Below, in pieces: positions 31,525 to 40,511 of a stretch of 64,000 nt of DNA. The notes under the pieces are model-generated. The model did no database searches, was not told the origin of the DNA, and saw only the letters and a list, made by a program, of their open reading frames with translations. Origin of the DNA: Halopenitus persicus. Lineage in GTDB: Archaea > Halobacteriota > Halobacteria > Halobacteriales > Haloferacaceae. The translations under genes and the position numbers were made by a program. Each line of letters begins with the position of its first letter. The first letter of the stretch is position 1. The stretch spans positions 2,232,001 to 2,296,000 of the forward strand of contig NZ_AP017558.1 in assembly GCF_002355635.1 (NCBI RefSeq). Reading direction: 5' to 3'.

Positions 31525-33927
31525 ATGGAGGTCCTCCTCGTCGGACGGTGGCTCCTCGCGTTCGCGGTCCTCTCCGCGCTCGCGGTCCCGATCGCGGCTC
31601 GCCTGTTCCGGTGGGCGCCCGGACGCGGCGTCGGGCTCGCTCCGATCCTCGCGATCGCCGTCCTCACGACGGCGGGCTACTGGGTCGGCCGCGTCAGCTT
31701 CGGCGTCGAGGCCCTCGCCGCCGGACTCCTCGCGCTGGGTGCCGGCTCGCTGGGGGCGTCGATCGACACCGGTGCGGCGCGGCGTGGATCGCTCTCGCTT
31801 GCGGACGACGCGATCCCGTCCGGTCAGCGAGCCATCGGCAGCGCTCTCCTCGTCTTTCTGGGTGCGTTCACGCTCGTCCTGCTGATCCGCGCTGCCGATC
31901 CCGCGATCACCCCGGTCGGCGGCGAGAAGTTCCTCGATTACAGCCTGCTCCGGAGCCTGCTCAGGGCGGAGACGCTGCCCCCGCTCGACCCCTGGTTCGC
32001 CGGCGAGGCGGTGAACTACTACTACGGCGGCCATCTCGCGGCCGCGCTGATGACTATCCTGTCGGGGGTCCCGCCCGCGTACGCGTACAACCTCTCGCTT
32101 GCGACCGTCTACGCCTGTCTGATCGCCGCCGTCTTCGAGCTCGCCCGCGGGATCGCCGTCGATCGCATCGGCGACCGGACCGGTGGACGGAACGATCCGG
32201 GGAACGGAACGCAGCACGACCACGCCGCCGCCCCACGTCTCGCCGCTGGTGCCGGCGTCGCCGCGGCCGCGGCAGTCGGCCTGGCCAGCAACCTCGCGAC
32301 GGTACGGTCGCTTCTCGAACGCCTCGGATCGGGATCGGCCGCCGAGGCGGAGCCGTTTCACTATTGGGACGCGAGCCGCGTCATCGAGGGGACGATAAAC
32401 GAGTTCCCGTTCTTCGCGTTCCTCAACGGCGACCTCCACGCGCACATGATGGGCGCGCCGTTCCTCGTGCTCGGGACGGCGATCGCCTACGCCTACTGGC
32501 GAACCCCCGAAGACGAGCTGCGCCGCCGCCGGCTGCTCGTCTTCGGCGTGATACCCGCCCTCGGCGGGACGATCGCGGTCGTCCACACCTGGGACCTAGC
32601 GACGCTGTTCGGCGTGGTCTGGCTCGCCGCGACGTTCGCTCCCGCGCGCCCGCTCACGCTGCTCCCGGGCAGCAGCGTACGTTCGTTCGACGGCGATTTC
32701 GATGCCGGCGGAGATTCCGACACCGACCCCGGATCCGACCGATCCGTCCTTCGTGAGGAGATCGAGCGAACCGGCGGGGCGCTCGTCGTGACGGCCCTGG
32801 CAGCGGGAATCGGCGGGATGCTCGCCGCGCCGTTCCTGCTCGGGGCGAGCAGCGGTCAGGAGCCGGCCCTCGTGCCCCCGGGCCGGCGATCGGGGCTCGG
32901 CGGACTACTGACCGTTCACGGCGCGTTCCTCGCAGCGTTCCTCGCGTTCCTGATCGGTCGACTCGCCGGAACCAACTCGCGTCTCGCCGGAATCAGCCCG
33001 CTCCTCGTCGGCCTCGCGGCGGTGGTTGGGAGCGGTCTCCTCGTCGGCGTCTCCGCGATCGCGGTCGTCGCCCCGCCGTTGGTCCTCGGCTGGGTCGCGC
33101 TCCGGGCCGATCGCGGGGTGGGCTTCGAAACGGCGCTGATCATCGGCGGGGCCGGGCTCGTCGGGCTCGTCGAGATCGTCCACGTGGCCGAACAGGCGGG
33201 ACCGGGACGGCTCAACACCGTTTTTAAGACGTACTTCCAGGTCTGGACGTTGTGGGGGATCGCCGCCGGCGTGGTCCTCTCGGAGCTCTGGGCGGCCGGG
33301 GTCACCGGAACCGACCTTCGGAAGTCAACGGCGGCGGCGCTCCCCGCCGGTCGAACCGTTGCACGCGTTCTCGTCGTCCTGCTCGTCGTCTCGACGCTGC
33401 CGTACGCCGCGCTCGCGCTCGACGGGCACTTCGACCGGCACGACGTCGGAACGCTCGATGCGACCGCCTTCGTCGCCGCCGACCATCCCGGGGAAGCCCC
33501 GGCGATCGCGTGGATCGACGAGCACGCGACCCGCGAGGACGTGCTGTTGGAGGCGCCCGGAACCACCCGGTCCCCGGAGGGTCTCGCACAGGCGGCCGAG
33601 CCGGGGATGTACACCTGGCGGGCGAACCCCGCTTCTTCGGTGACGGGAATCCCGACGGTCGCCGGCTGGGACCACGAGGTCGGCTATCGGGGCGTCGAGC
33701 CCTACGAACGCCGCGTCGCGGCGGTCGACCGGGCGTACGCCGGGACGACGGTCGAACGCGTCCGAACGCTCGACGCCTACGGTGTGACCTACGTGTGGGT
33801 CGGGCCGACGGAGCGCGAACGATACGGCGAGAACGTCGCGTTTGACCACCTCGAGGGGGTGTCGGTCGCCTACGAGACCGACCGCGTGACGATCTATCGA
33901 GTCGACCAAGACGCGCTTCCCGGGTGA
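31525..33927 (+). CDS. DUF2298 large membrane protein (YYY family)
   Basis: This 800-residue protein, from the ATG at 31525, has around 15 hydrophobic helices. The family-defining motifs are VGGEKFLDYSLLRSLLRAE, DPWFAGEAVNYYYGGHL and NEFPFFAFLNGDLHAHMMG. The C-terminal soluble part (about residues 640-800) includes GWDHEVGYRG and WVGPTERERYGE. The fold is related to GT-C membrane glycosyltransferases that use polyprenyl-phosphate sugars, with acidic and His residues in the external loop. Glycosyl transfer at the outer face using a donor made by the divergent GT2 is an inference. Confidence 0.87.
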   Translation: MEVLLVGRWLLAFAVLSALAVPIAARLFRWAPGRGVGLAPILAIAVLTTAGYWVGRVSFGVEALAAGLLALGAGSLGASIDTGAARRGSLSLADDAIPSGQRAIGSALLVFLGAFTLVLLIRAADPAITPVGGEKFLDYSLLRSLLRAETLPPLDPWFAGEAVNYYYGGHLAAALMTILSGVPPAYAYNLSLATVYACLIAAVFELARGIAVDRIGDRTGGRNDPGNGTQHDHAAAPRLAAGAGVAAAAAVGLASNLATVRSLLERLGSGSAAEAEPFHYWDASRVIEGTINEFPFFAFLNGDLHAHMMGAPFLVLGTAIAYAYWRTPEDELRRRRLLVFGVIPALGGTIAVVHTWDLATLFGVVWLAATFAPARPLTLLPGSSVRSFDGDFDAGGDSDTDPGSDRSVLREEIERTGGALVVTALAAGIGGMLAAPFLLGASSGQEPALVPPGRRSGLGGLLTVHGAFLAAFLAFLIGRLAGTNSRLAGISPLLVGLAAVVGSGLLVGVSAIAVVAPPLVLGWVALRADRGVGFETALIIGGAGLVGLVEIVHVAEQAGPGRLNTVFKTYFQVWTLWGIAAGVVLSELWAAGVTGTDLRKSTAAALPAGRTVARVLVVLLVVSTLPYAALALDGHFDRHDVGTLDATAFVAADHPGEAPAIAWIDEHATREDVLLEAPGTTRSPEGLAQAAEPGMYTWRANPASSVTGIPTVAGWDHEVGYRGVEPYERRVAAVDRAYAGTTVERVRTLDAYGVTYVWVGPTERERYGENVAFDHLEGVSVAYETDRVTIYRVDQDALPG

Positions 33928-34044
33928 CCTTCTCCGCGTGAACGCGGGGAGTCGGCAACGTCCGGCGCCGGAGCGCGTCACCACCCCACGTCGCCGCTGA
34001 GCGACTCCGAACCGTTCAACCCGCCGCGGCGGATCGGGATCGAT

Positions 34045-34731
34045 ATGGGAACCAAACGGGAGACGCGCGAGGCGCAGGCCGGGGCCGTGATCGATCGGCT
34101 CGAGGAGGAGTATCCTGACTCGACGATCTCGCTCCGGTACTCGAACCGGCTCGAGCTGTTGATCGCGGTGGTGCTCTCGGCCCAGTGTACCGACGAGCGC
34201 GTCAACGCGGTCTGTGCGGACCTCTTCGAGAAGTACGAGACGGTCGAGGACTACGCGACCGCCGACCAGGAGGAGCTGGCCGAGGACATCTCCTCGATCA
34301 CCTACTACAACAACAAGGCGAAGTACATCCGGTCGGCCGCACAGGACATCCACGAGGAACACGACGGCGAGGTTCCGGACACGATGGACGAGCTGACCGA
34401 TCTCGCCGGCGTGGGGCGCAAGACGGCCAACGTAGTCCTCCAGCACGGTCACGACGTCGTCGAGGGGATCGTCGTCGACACCCACGTCCAGCGACTCTCC
34501 CGACGGCTCGGGCTGACGGAGGAGACGTCTCCGGAACGGATCGAGGCGGACTTGACCGGGATCGTTCCGCGATCGAAGTGGCAGGAGTTCACACATCTGT
34601 TCATCGACCACGGACGGGCCACCTGCACCGCGCGGAACCCGGACTGTGCGGACTGCGTGCTCGAGGACCTCTGTCCGTCCTCGAAGCTGACTGCCGATGT
34701 CGACCTGGCGAGCGGCGAGCCCTGGGAGTGA
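34045..34731 (+). CDS. nth: Endonuclease III
   Basis: This 228-residue base-excision repair glycosylase/AP lyase has a helix-hairpin-helix with catalytic lysine, LAGVGRKTANVVL (K126). The catalytic aspartate is in IVVDTHVQRLSRRLG (D145). The C-terminal 4Fe-4S cluster has the exact spacing C-x6-C-x2-C-x5-C (C194, C201, C204, C210). It removes oxidised pyrimidines from DNA. The length and all key residues are normal, so it should be active. Confidence 0.96.
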   Translation: MGTKRETREAQAGAVIDRLEEEYPDSTISLRYSNRLELLIAVVLSAQCTDERVNAVCADLFEKYETVEDYATADQEELAEDISSITYYNNKAKYIRSAAQDIHEEHDGEVPDTMDELTDLAGVGRKTANVVLQHGHDVVEGIVVDTHVQRLSRRLGLTEETSPERIEADLTGIVPRSKWQEFTHLFIDHGRATCTARNPDCADCVLEDLCPSSKLTADVDLASGEPWE

Positions 34732-34770
34732 CGGCCGGTTGCTCCGGATCGATCGTTGGACGAGCCGGGG

Positions 34771-35250
34771 CTACAGAAGGTGGAGATTCAGCAGCCGGTA
34801 GAGCCCGGTGAGCCACGCGAGGATCCACAGGATCGTGTATCCGAACACGCCGACTCGGAGCCGAGTTCGCCAGTGGCTCATGTCCTCGTGCAGCTCGTCG
34901 ATGTCGACGTCCTGGTCGGGGTCCCGATAGAGATCGGCGTTTCGCTTCGCGCGGAGGATATGAACGATGCCGGTGAGCGCGAAGGTCAACAGCGCGTACG
35001 CCTGGACGCCGAAGAAGGCATGCACGGCCGCAGTCCCGGACAACTGGTCGAACAGCCGCGGGATCATCCAGCCGACCATCGGGACCGTCGTCAACACGAG
35101 CCCGACCCCGACGAACTTCAGGTGGTAGACGAGGAGGTCCCACGTGACGACCTCGGCGTCGATCATCACCCACGCCCCGTACAGGAAACACGGGAGACTC
35201 GCCGTGACCGTGACGGCGACGGCGACCGCCACGATCGACTCCTCGACCAT
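34771..35250 (-). CDS. Four-helix membrane protein beside the cytochrome b locus
   Basis: This 159-residue protein starts at the ATG at 35250. It has four helices (about residues 5-28, 45-64, 78-96 and 132-152) and a charged loop (RAKRNADLYRDPDQDVDIDE) between helices 3 and 4. It contains several histidines next to helices (YHLKFVG, VHAFFG, GIVHILR), so heme or quinone binding is possible. It is divergent from the cytochrome b/halocyanin operon. Its place next to that operon suggests a related respiratory function. I do not recognise a characterised family. Confidence 0.75.
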   Translation of the reverse strand: MVEESIVAVAVAVTVTASLPCFLYGAWVMIDAEVVTWDLLVYHLKFVGVGLVLTTVPMVGWMIPRLFDQLSGTAAVHAFFGVQAYALLTFALTGIVHILRAKRNADLYRDPDQDVDIDELHEDMSHWRTRLRVGVFGYTILWILAWLTGLYRLLNLHLL

Positions 35251-35401
35251 ACCGGCGGTTCGACCCACGACGCGTAAAGGCTCCCGATCCGCGGCCGGCG
35301 AGCGTTCGGCGACTACAGCTCGTGGTCGCACTCGGCGAACGGGGTCGTGGTCGCACCCGGGACGAAAACGGTAACATCCCTGGCGACCGTACCGATCGAC
35401 G

Positions 35402-36268
35402 ATGACGGAGCCTGCCGGTCCGGTCGACAGGGGAAGCGACGGCTCGCCGGCGGACCCCGAGACGCAAACGGACGTCGAGACCCTCCGCGAGGAGGTCGAG
35501 CGGAAGTACGACTTCGACAACTTCGGGCCGGCGGACATGGCGAAGATGACCGTCGAGGAGTGGGAGGCCGCCTTCGATCCCGAGACGTGGATAACGGGGA
35601 CGGAGCTGCTCGACCGCGTCGAGCGGGAACTGAAGAACCGGATCGCGAGTCGCGACGTCTTCGCGACCTTCGAGCGGGAGCGGCTGGACGGGGTCGCTAG
35701 CCTGGTCGTGTACTCCGATGAGGGGTACGCCGTCGTCTCCGAGTCCGGCGACGTGCGGGGGCAGGGAACGGTGCTGCGCGACGTCGAGCCGATCGTCGCG
35801 CTCTGCTCGATGGAGGCCTACGACGTTCCCGAACCGCCGGAGAACTGGGCGCTTCCCGATCCCGATGACGTCACCGAGGGAACGAACGAGATCGGGAACC
35901 TGATGATGCAGATCGTCGCGGGCATCCAGCTGATCGCCGGCGCCGCCCTGTTCGGCGCGTGGATCTTCGCCGGCGTCGAGACGCTGGTTGCGCCCGCGAT
36001 GGGGATCCTCTTCCTGCTCGGCGGACTGTTTTTCTTCTCGACGGTCGCCAACGCCCGGCTCTCGGACCGCTTCCGGTCGGCCGAATACCGGGACCGGCTC
36101 CGCGCGCTCCGGACGGCACGCGAGCGGTCCGACGTGCCCCCGGCCGCGGGTGAGACGCCTGGCGGGAACGAGGCGTCTTCCGCGGAGAACGATGCACCAT
36201 CGAACGACGCCGATCCGGACACGATCGGCGCGGACGACGGACCGACGGACCGCGGCGAGAACGCCTGA
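35402..36268 (+). CDS. Membrane protein heading the cytochrome b/halocyanin operon
   Basis: This 288-residue protein has a soluble N-terminal half of about 155 residues (KYDFDNFGPADMAKMTVEEW and a beta-rich SLVVYSDEGYAVVSESGDV). Two helices follow at about residues 180-200 and 203-222, then a disordered acidic tail. It has no recognisable redox motif. It is the first gene of a plus-strand series ending at 39966. Either a structural or an assembly role in the bc complex is possible; only the location supports this. Confidence 0.75.
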   Translation: MTEPAGPVDRGSDGSPADPETQTDVETLREEVERKYDFDNFGPADMAKMTVEEWEAAFDPETWITGTELLDRVERELKNRIASRDVFATFERERLDGVASLVVYSDEGYAVVSESGDVRGQGTVLRDVEPIVALCSMEAYDVPEPPENWALPDPDDVTEGTNEIGNLMMQIVAGIQLIAGAALFGAWIFAGVETLVAPAMGILFLLGGLFFFSTVANARLSDRFRSAEYRDRLRALRTARERSDVPPAAGETPGGNEASSAENDAPSNDADPDTIGADDGPTDRGENA

Positions 36269-36346
36269 TGCTACCGCGATCGCCGAGTCCAGCCGATCGA
36301 CGATAGTCGGTGGGTTTAAGCGCGCGCCGATCCGATTCGGATCCGT

Positions 36347-36976
36347 ATGAAACGGCGGGAGTTTATGCGTACGGCCGGCGGGTCAGCGGCCGCGGTCGCC
36401 GCCACGAGCGCGGCGGCCGGCACGGCCGCGGCCCAGGAGGTGCGACCCGTGTGGCCCTCGGCGGTGGAGGGAAACGTGAACAGCTACACGGACGCCCGCG
36501 GACAGGACGAGGTAACGATCTCGGTGGGCGCGGGCGACGGCCTCGCGTTCGACCCGACGAAGGTGTGGGTCGACCCCGGCACGACCATCGTCTGGGAGTG
36601 GACGGGTAACGGCGGCGACCACAACGTCCACGCGGTCGAGGGCCCCGCCTCCTTCGAGAGCCAGATCACCGGCGAAGAGGGCTTCACCTTCGAGTACGAG
36701 ACCTCCGAGGAGGACGCCGGCATCACCCACTACCAGTGTGACCCCCACGCACAGGTCGGCATGCACGGCGGCATCGCCGTCGGCGAGAACATCGAGACCG
36801 AGGAGGTCGGCGGTGCCAACACGGGCTGGCCGGAGAACGTCCACGACATCGGCGTACCGCTGCACGCCCACTGGGTCGGGCTGATCGTCGCCGTCGCGAT
36901 CACGTTGACGTGCATCTTCACGTTCTACGTGCTCAAATACGGCGAATCCGCACACACGGGACACGGTGACCGATAA
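36347..36976 (+). CDS. Halocyanin, membrane-anchored blue copper protein
   Basis: This 209-residue protein has a twin-arginine signal, RREFMRTAGG (residues 3-12), followed by an alanine-rich stretch and an AAAQ cleavage region. A plastocyanin-like domain follows with the four copper ligands H92 (GGDHNVHAV), C131 and H134 (YQCDPH), and M139 (VGMHGG). Unlike many halocyanins, which carry an N-terminal lipobox, it ends with a transmembrane helix (VGLIVAVAITLTCIFTFYVL). The copper domain would face outside. It overlaps the next gene by one base. It probably carries electrons to or from the cytochrome b complex. Confidence 0.93.
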   Translation: MKRREFMRTAGGSAAAVAATSAAAGTAAAQEVRPVWPSAVEGNVNSYTDARGQDEVTISVGAGDGLAFDPTKVWVDPGTTIVWEWTGNGGDHNVHAVEGPASFESQITGEEGFTFEYETSEEDAGITHYQCDPHAQVGMHGGIAVGENIETEEVGGANTGWPENVHDIGVPLHAHWVGLIVAVAITLTCIFTFYVLKYGESAHTGHGDR

Positions 36977-37368
36977 TGAGTTCGGGTGAATCCTCCTACG
37001 GCGACATTCATCGGTACGAACCGGCACGCGAGAGTACGGCGGCCGCGATCGCGATCGTCCTGTTGACGATCATCGAGGTCGTGTTCGTGTTCCTGTTCGT
37101 CTACGGCCTGATGTTCGGCTGGGCGACGACCGAGAACGGGAATATGTTCCTCGGCGGGCTGCTCGCGCTGGTGTTCATCGATCTCGCGTTCATCCTCGCG
37201 CTGTATCGAAAGGAGTTCCTCCCGGACGTGATGGTCGTCAAAAAGCGGCGGCGCAAGTGGGAGGACCTCTACGTTCGTGAGGAGGACGTCGAGGGCGAAT
37301 CCCTCACGGACCCCGAAGACACCTGGGAGACGGTGAAACGCGCCGTCTACCCGTACTACAAACGGTGA
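36976..37368 (+). CDS. Small two-helix membrane protein of the bc operon
   Basis: This 130-residue protein has two helices (about residues 22-48 and 58-76) followed by a basic segment (VVKKRRRKWEDLY) and an acidic tail ending YYKR. Its start overlaps the halocyanin stop by one base, and cytochrome b follows 7 bp later, so it is tightly embedded in the operon. It has no cysteine or histidine cluster, so it is not a Rieske protein despite its position. A structural subunit of the complex is inferred. Confidence 0.8.
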   Translation: MSSGESSYGDIHRYEPARESTAAAIAIVLLTIIEVVFVFLFVYGLMFGWATTENGNMFLGGLLALVFIDLAFILALYRKEFLPDVMVVKKRRRKWEDLYVREEDVEGESLTDPEDTWETVKRAVYPYYKR

Positions 37369-37375
37369 CAAACCA

Positions 37376-38185
37376 ATGAGCCTCGAAAAGAAAGACGAAT
37401 TCGACCACGACGCCTGGCTCAAACGGAAGGACCTGACAGCCGTCGAGACGGCCTTCCTAACCACGCTTATCTGGATGGACAAACGGCTCCGAATCGTCGA
37501 CTATCTGGAGCTGCTGGAGACGCTGTACTACCGGATCAACCTCCAGATGCCCAAGAGCCACACCGAACAGTACGACCTCGACAACAAGTTCTGGTATTGG
37601 TATCCCCTCTACTCGCTGGGGTCGCTGTCGATCATCGCGTACCTCGTCGCGGCGGTCTCCGGCGCGCTGCTGGGCTTTTATTATTCACCCTCGACTGCCG
37701 GCGCCGCAGCGGCCGGCGATCCGACCGCCGCCTGGTTGTCGATCGAGATGATCATCAAGGACATCCAGTTCGGATTCATGCTGCGGTCGATCCACCGCTG
37801 GGCTGCGCAGTTCATGGTGGCGGCGGTGTTCCTCCATATGTTGCGCGTCTACTTCACCGGCGCCTACAAAGAGCCCCGCGAGGGCAACTGGATCCTGGGC
37901 GTCATCCTCATCCTGTTGACGCTGCTGTTCGGATACTCCGGCTACGTGCTGCCGTGGAAGCAGCTGTCCTTCTGGGCCGCACAGATCGGCGTCGAGATGG
38001 CGCTCGCAACCCCGATCGTGGGTGAGTGGGCGGCACAGCTCCTGTTCGGCGGGTTCACTCTCGGACAGGCGACGCTCGTACGGATGTACATTATGCACGT
38101 GTTCCTGTTGCCCTTCGTCGTGACGGCGCTCATCGCGCTACACGTCGGCATCGTGTGGGTACAGGGCATCGCGGAGCCACACTAG
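37376..38185 (+). CDS. petB: Cytochrome b N-terminal (b6-like) subunit
   Basis: This 269-residue protein has two pairs of heme-ligand histidines: H140/H154 in SIHRWAAQFMVAAVFLH and H241/H256 in MHVFLLPFVVTALIALH. The spacings of 14 and 15 positions match the b6 type. GYSGYVLPWKQLSFWA is the quinone-site helix. A long N-terminal extension (about 75 residues) precedes the first helix. It would oxidise quinol and carry electrons through two b hemes. The remaining helices are in the next gene, so the protein is split as in b6f complexes. Confidence 0.93.
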   Translation: MSLEKKDEFDHDAWLKRKDLTAVETAFLTTLIWMDKRLRIVDYLELLETLYYRINLQMPKSHTEQYDLDNKFWYWYPLYSLGSLSIIAYLVAAVSGALLGFYYSPSTAGAAAAGDPTAAWLSIEMIIKDIQFGFMLRSIHRWAAQFMVAAVFLHMLRVYFTGAYKEPREGNWILGVILILLTLLFGYSGYVLPWKQLSFWAAQIGVEMALATPIVGEWAAQLLFGGFTLGQATLVRMYIMHVFLLPFVVTALIALHVGIVWVQGIAEPH

Positions 38186-38193
38186 TCCGGACA

Positions 38194-39015
38194 ATGACCG
38201 ACCAGCACACACCCACCGACGCGACCGGCACCGACGAACGGGAACCGCTGACGGACGGCGGGACCGACGACGAACCACGAACCGACGGCGGCCCGCCGGC
38301 GACGATCCCGCCGGACGACGAGACGCCGACCTGGAGCGAGCGGAAGGAGCGAAGCCAGGGACTCTCGCGACTGACCTACGAGTACTTCGAGCGGGCACGT
38401 CGTGAGGACCAGGACCTCCGGCAGGAGTCGACCTACGTCGAGCGCGACGTGCTCGGCTTCCCCGCCTGGCCCCACGAAACGATCCGCAACCTGGCGATCA
38501 CGAGCTTCTTCGTCGGGATCATCATCCTCGTCTCGGCGACGATCCCGATGTACTTCGAGAACCCGGCGAACGCAAGCTCGACGCCGTCGATCATCCTGCC
38601 GGACTGGTATCTCTACTGGTCGTTCGGCCTGCTGAAGCTCAACCCGATCAATCCCGGCCTGGCCGTCCTGGACGGCGAGCTCGTGTTCTCCCACGAGTTC
38701 TTCGGCGTGCTCGCCCACGGACTCATCATCGGCGTCATCGCCCTGGTGCCGTTTCTCAACAAGGGGAACGCGCGCCGGCCGGTCGAGCAGCCGTTCTGGT
38801 CGGCGGTCGGCGTGATGGGCGCGCTCCTGTCGGTCTCGCTCGCCGCGCTGGCGATCCAGAACTTCTTCCCGATCGAGCTGGAGCTGCTGTTCACCCTCGT
38901 GTTCGTCCTGCCGTTCCTCGCCGGAGTGGTCACCTACGCCGTGTTGAAGACGATGCGGGAAGGATACATGTACGACCTGAACAAGCGGTACTACCGGCTT
39001 CGACCACCGCAGTGA
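38194..39015 (+). CDS. petD: Cytochrome b C-terminal (subunit IV-like) protein
   Basis: This 273-residue protein starts at the ATG at 38194. An acidic disordered N-terminus of about 90 residues is followed by three or more helices. The quinol-oxidation motif is present as P136-D137-W138-Y139 (LPDWYLYWSF), the PEWY equivalent. It begins 8 bp after the petB stop. With PetB it completes the eight-helix cytochrome b module in the cytoplasmic membrane. Confidence 0.92.
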   Translation: MTDQHTPTDATGTDEREPLTDGGTDDEPRTDGGPPATIPPDDETPTWSERKERSQGLSRLTYEYFERARREDQDLRQESTYVERDVLGFPAWPHETIRNLAITSFFVGIIILVSATIPMYFENPANASSTPSIILPDWYLYWSFGLLKLNPINPGLAVLDGELVFSHEFFGVLAHGLIIGVIALVPFLNKGNARRPVEQPFWSAVGVMGALLSVSLAALAIQNFFPIELELLFTLVFVLPFLAGVVTYAVLKTMREGYMYDLNKRYYRLRPPQ

Positions 39016-39068
39016 CCGCACTGCGGGCGTGCTTCGCCACGACGGTCCGCCATATCGCCGGCGCACCG

Positions 39069-39164
39069 ATCGCCAACCGCCAACCCATCATCGCCAACCG
39101 CCAACCCATCATCGCCAACCGCCAACCCATCATCGCCAACCGCCAACCCATCATCGCCAACCGC
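39069..39164. repeat. 21-bp tandem array in the bc operon
   Basis: Four full copies of atcgccaaccgccaacccat plus one base start at 39069, 39090, 39111 and 39132, with a fifth partial copy to about 39164. It lies in the 206-bp gap between petD and the next membrane-protein gene. The unit has no stop codon in the plus frames. No dyad is evident. Confidence 0.92.
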
Positions 39165-39221
39165 TGGCCGTCGATTGCCGCGACGGGCGGCGATGAACCA
39201 CAGTGACACGATCGTTCACCG

Positions 39222-39692
39222 ATGTCCCAAACGGAATCCGACCACGACGACCGACGCCGATCGGACGGCGGGCAGACCGATACCGACCGGGACGTCGACG
39301 CGACCGGTGACCCCGTACCGAAGTCCGAACGCGAGACGGACGCCCAGTCCGAACCAACCGGACCGACGGAGGGGCCGGGCGGACGGGAGATCGTCGTTCC
39401 GTTGCGTCTGTATAAGACGGTGATCGTCTTCTCGACGCTCGTCGCGATCGTCGCGTTCGTCGGCGGGTTCGTCCTGATCGACGCCGCGACGCTGCAGGTG
39501 AGCCTGCTCCGGTCGGTGATCGCCGGCGTGCTCGCGAGTGCCGGGATCGCGCCGAGCGCGGACGTTCTCACGGCCCTGCTGGCGGTTGCCGGGCTCGCAT
39601 CGATCGTGTTCGGGTCGGCCGTCTACGTCTTCGGGACTCGGTTTCGGGCACAGGGAATGGGAAAGTCTCAAGAGGACTCCGACGAAGAATGA
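39222..39692 (+). CDS. Two-helix membrane protein of the bc operon
   Basis: This 156-residue protein has about 60 residues of acidic disordered N-terminus. Helices follow at about residues 64-90 (IVVPLRLYKTVIVFSTLVAI) and 115-137, with a short charged tail. No redox motif is visible. It ends 4 bp before the following small gene, so the pair is likely co-translated. I do not recognise a characterised family. Linkage to petB/petD suggests an accessory subunit. Confidence 0.75.
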   Translation: MSQTESDHDDRRRSDGGQTDTDRDVDATGDPVPKSERETDAQSEPTGPTEGPGGREIVVPLRLYKTVIVFSTLVAIVAFVGGFVLIDAATLQVSLLRSVIAGVLASAGIAPSADVLTALLAVAGLASIVFGSAVYVFGTRFRAQGMGKSQEDSDEE

Positions 39693-39696
39693 ATCA

Positions 39697-39966
39697 ATGG
39701 CCGACGAGTTCATCAAAGGACTGACCCTGTCGATGGTCGGTGCCCTCGGGTGGTTCATCTTCGCCGGCTGGTACCGAACCCCCGAGTACTACGCCATCGA
39801 ACAGCTGACCGCGGCGGCGCCCGAGCCGAATAACGTGTATCAGGCGATCGGTATCTTCGCCGGCGACGTGTCCCTGTGGCTGATGCTCCTCGGCGCGTTG
39901 GTATACTGGGTCGTCATCCCAACCCTGCGCGAGGCTCGCGGCAGCATTACCGAATCGCCGAACTGA
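39697..39966 (+). CDS. Small two-helix membrane protein of the bc operon
   Basis: This 89-residue protein starts at the ATG at 39697 (MADEFIKGLTLSMVGALGWF). Helices lie at about residues 9-25 and 53-75. The loop between them is uncharged and proline-containing. It is the last gene of the plus-strand series. The function is unknown; an accessory subunit of the cytochrome b complex is inferred from the compact gene order. Confidence 0.75.
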   Translation: MADEFIKGLTLSMVGALGWFIFAGWYRTPEYYAIEQLTAAAPEPNNVYQAIGIFAGDVSLWLMLLGALVYWVVIPTLREARGSITESPN

Positions 39967-39998
39967 GTACCCGAAACCCCGGCGGTCGAACGCGGTCG

Positions 39999-40124
39999 GT
40001 CTCGTTCTTTCGTCCCGCATAGCCGGTCTCGTTCTTTCGTCCCGCATAGCCGGTCTCGTTCTTTCGTCCCGCATAGCCGGTCTCGTTCTTTCGTCCCGCA
40101 TAGCCGGTCTCGTTCTTTCGTCCC
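39999..40124. repeat. 27-bp tandem array after the bc operon
   Basis: Four full copies and one partial copy of a 27-bp unit (gtctcgttctttcgtcccgc and following) start at 39999, 40026, 40053, 40080 and 40107. They are nearly identical. The pyrimidine-rich ttcttt tract in each copy lies 30-150 bp after the last stop of the operon, so it could form a series of archaeal termination sites on the plus strand. Confidence 0.92.
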
Positions 40125-40355
40125 CGTTCGACGTCGGTACCTGCGGTGTGTTCTCCGCGAGTCGCTTCCCAACGACGACGTGTTCCCAGTGGGCTGCCGG
40201 CCGATCGCGGTGGCAGCGCGGCGGCGGGCCCGTCGAACGACGACCGATTCACTCCGGTCCGTGCAACGCGTACGCTACGTGCGCAGCGACCGTACCGACG
40301 CGGGGACTCCCGCCAATCGGGCGCGTCACTCGGCGTTGAACCCGTAACGGTCGGT

Positions 40356-40431
40356 CCGGACGAACGGATGCACGATCCGGACGAACGGATGCACGGCCCG
40401 GACGAACGGATGCACGATCCGGACGAACGGG
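40356..40431. repeat. 21-bp tandem array in a gene-free gap
   Basis: Three full copies of ccggacgaacggatgcacga plus one base start at 40356, 40377 and 40398, with a partial fourth from 40419. The gap 39967-40511 between convergent genes holds this array and the 27-bp one. Between them (about 40125-40355) I see no convincing gene or RNA. Confidence 0.9.
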
Positions 40432-40511
40432 CGACGGCAAGGTCACCGCACACGACCGAGCTGGGTCGGTGGGACGACCGAGCGGAGTCGATGCTGGTCC
40501 GATCGCCGCCG

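Noticed and set aside
36976-37368. Rieske subunit in the operon position between halocyanin and petB
   Set aside because: No cysteine or histidine pairs; two helices and a basic tail only.
39069-40431. CRISPR array
   Set aside because: Units are directly adjacent with no spacers, so these are tandem repeats.
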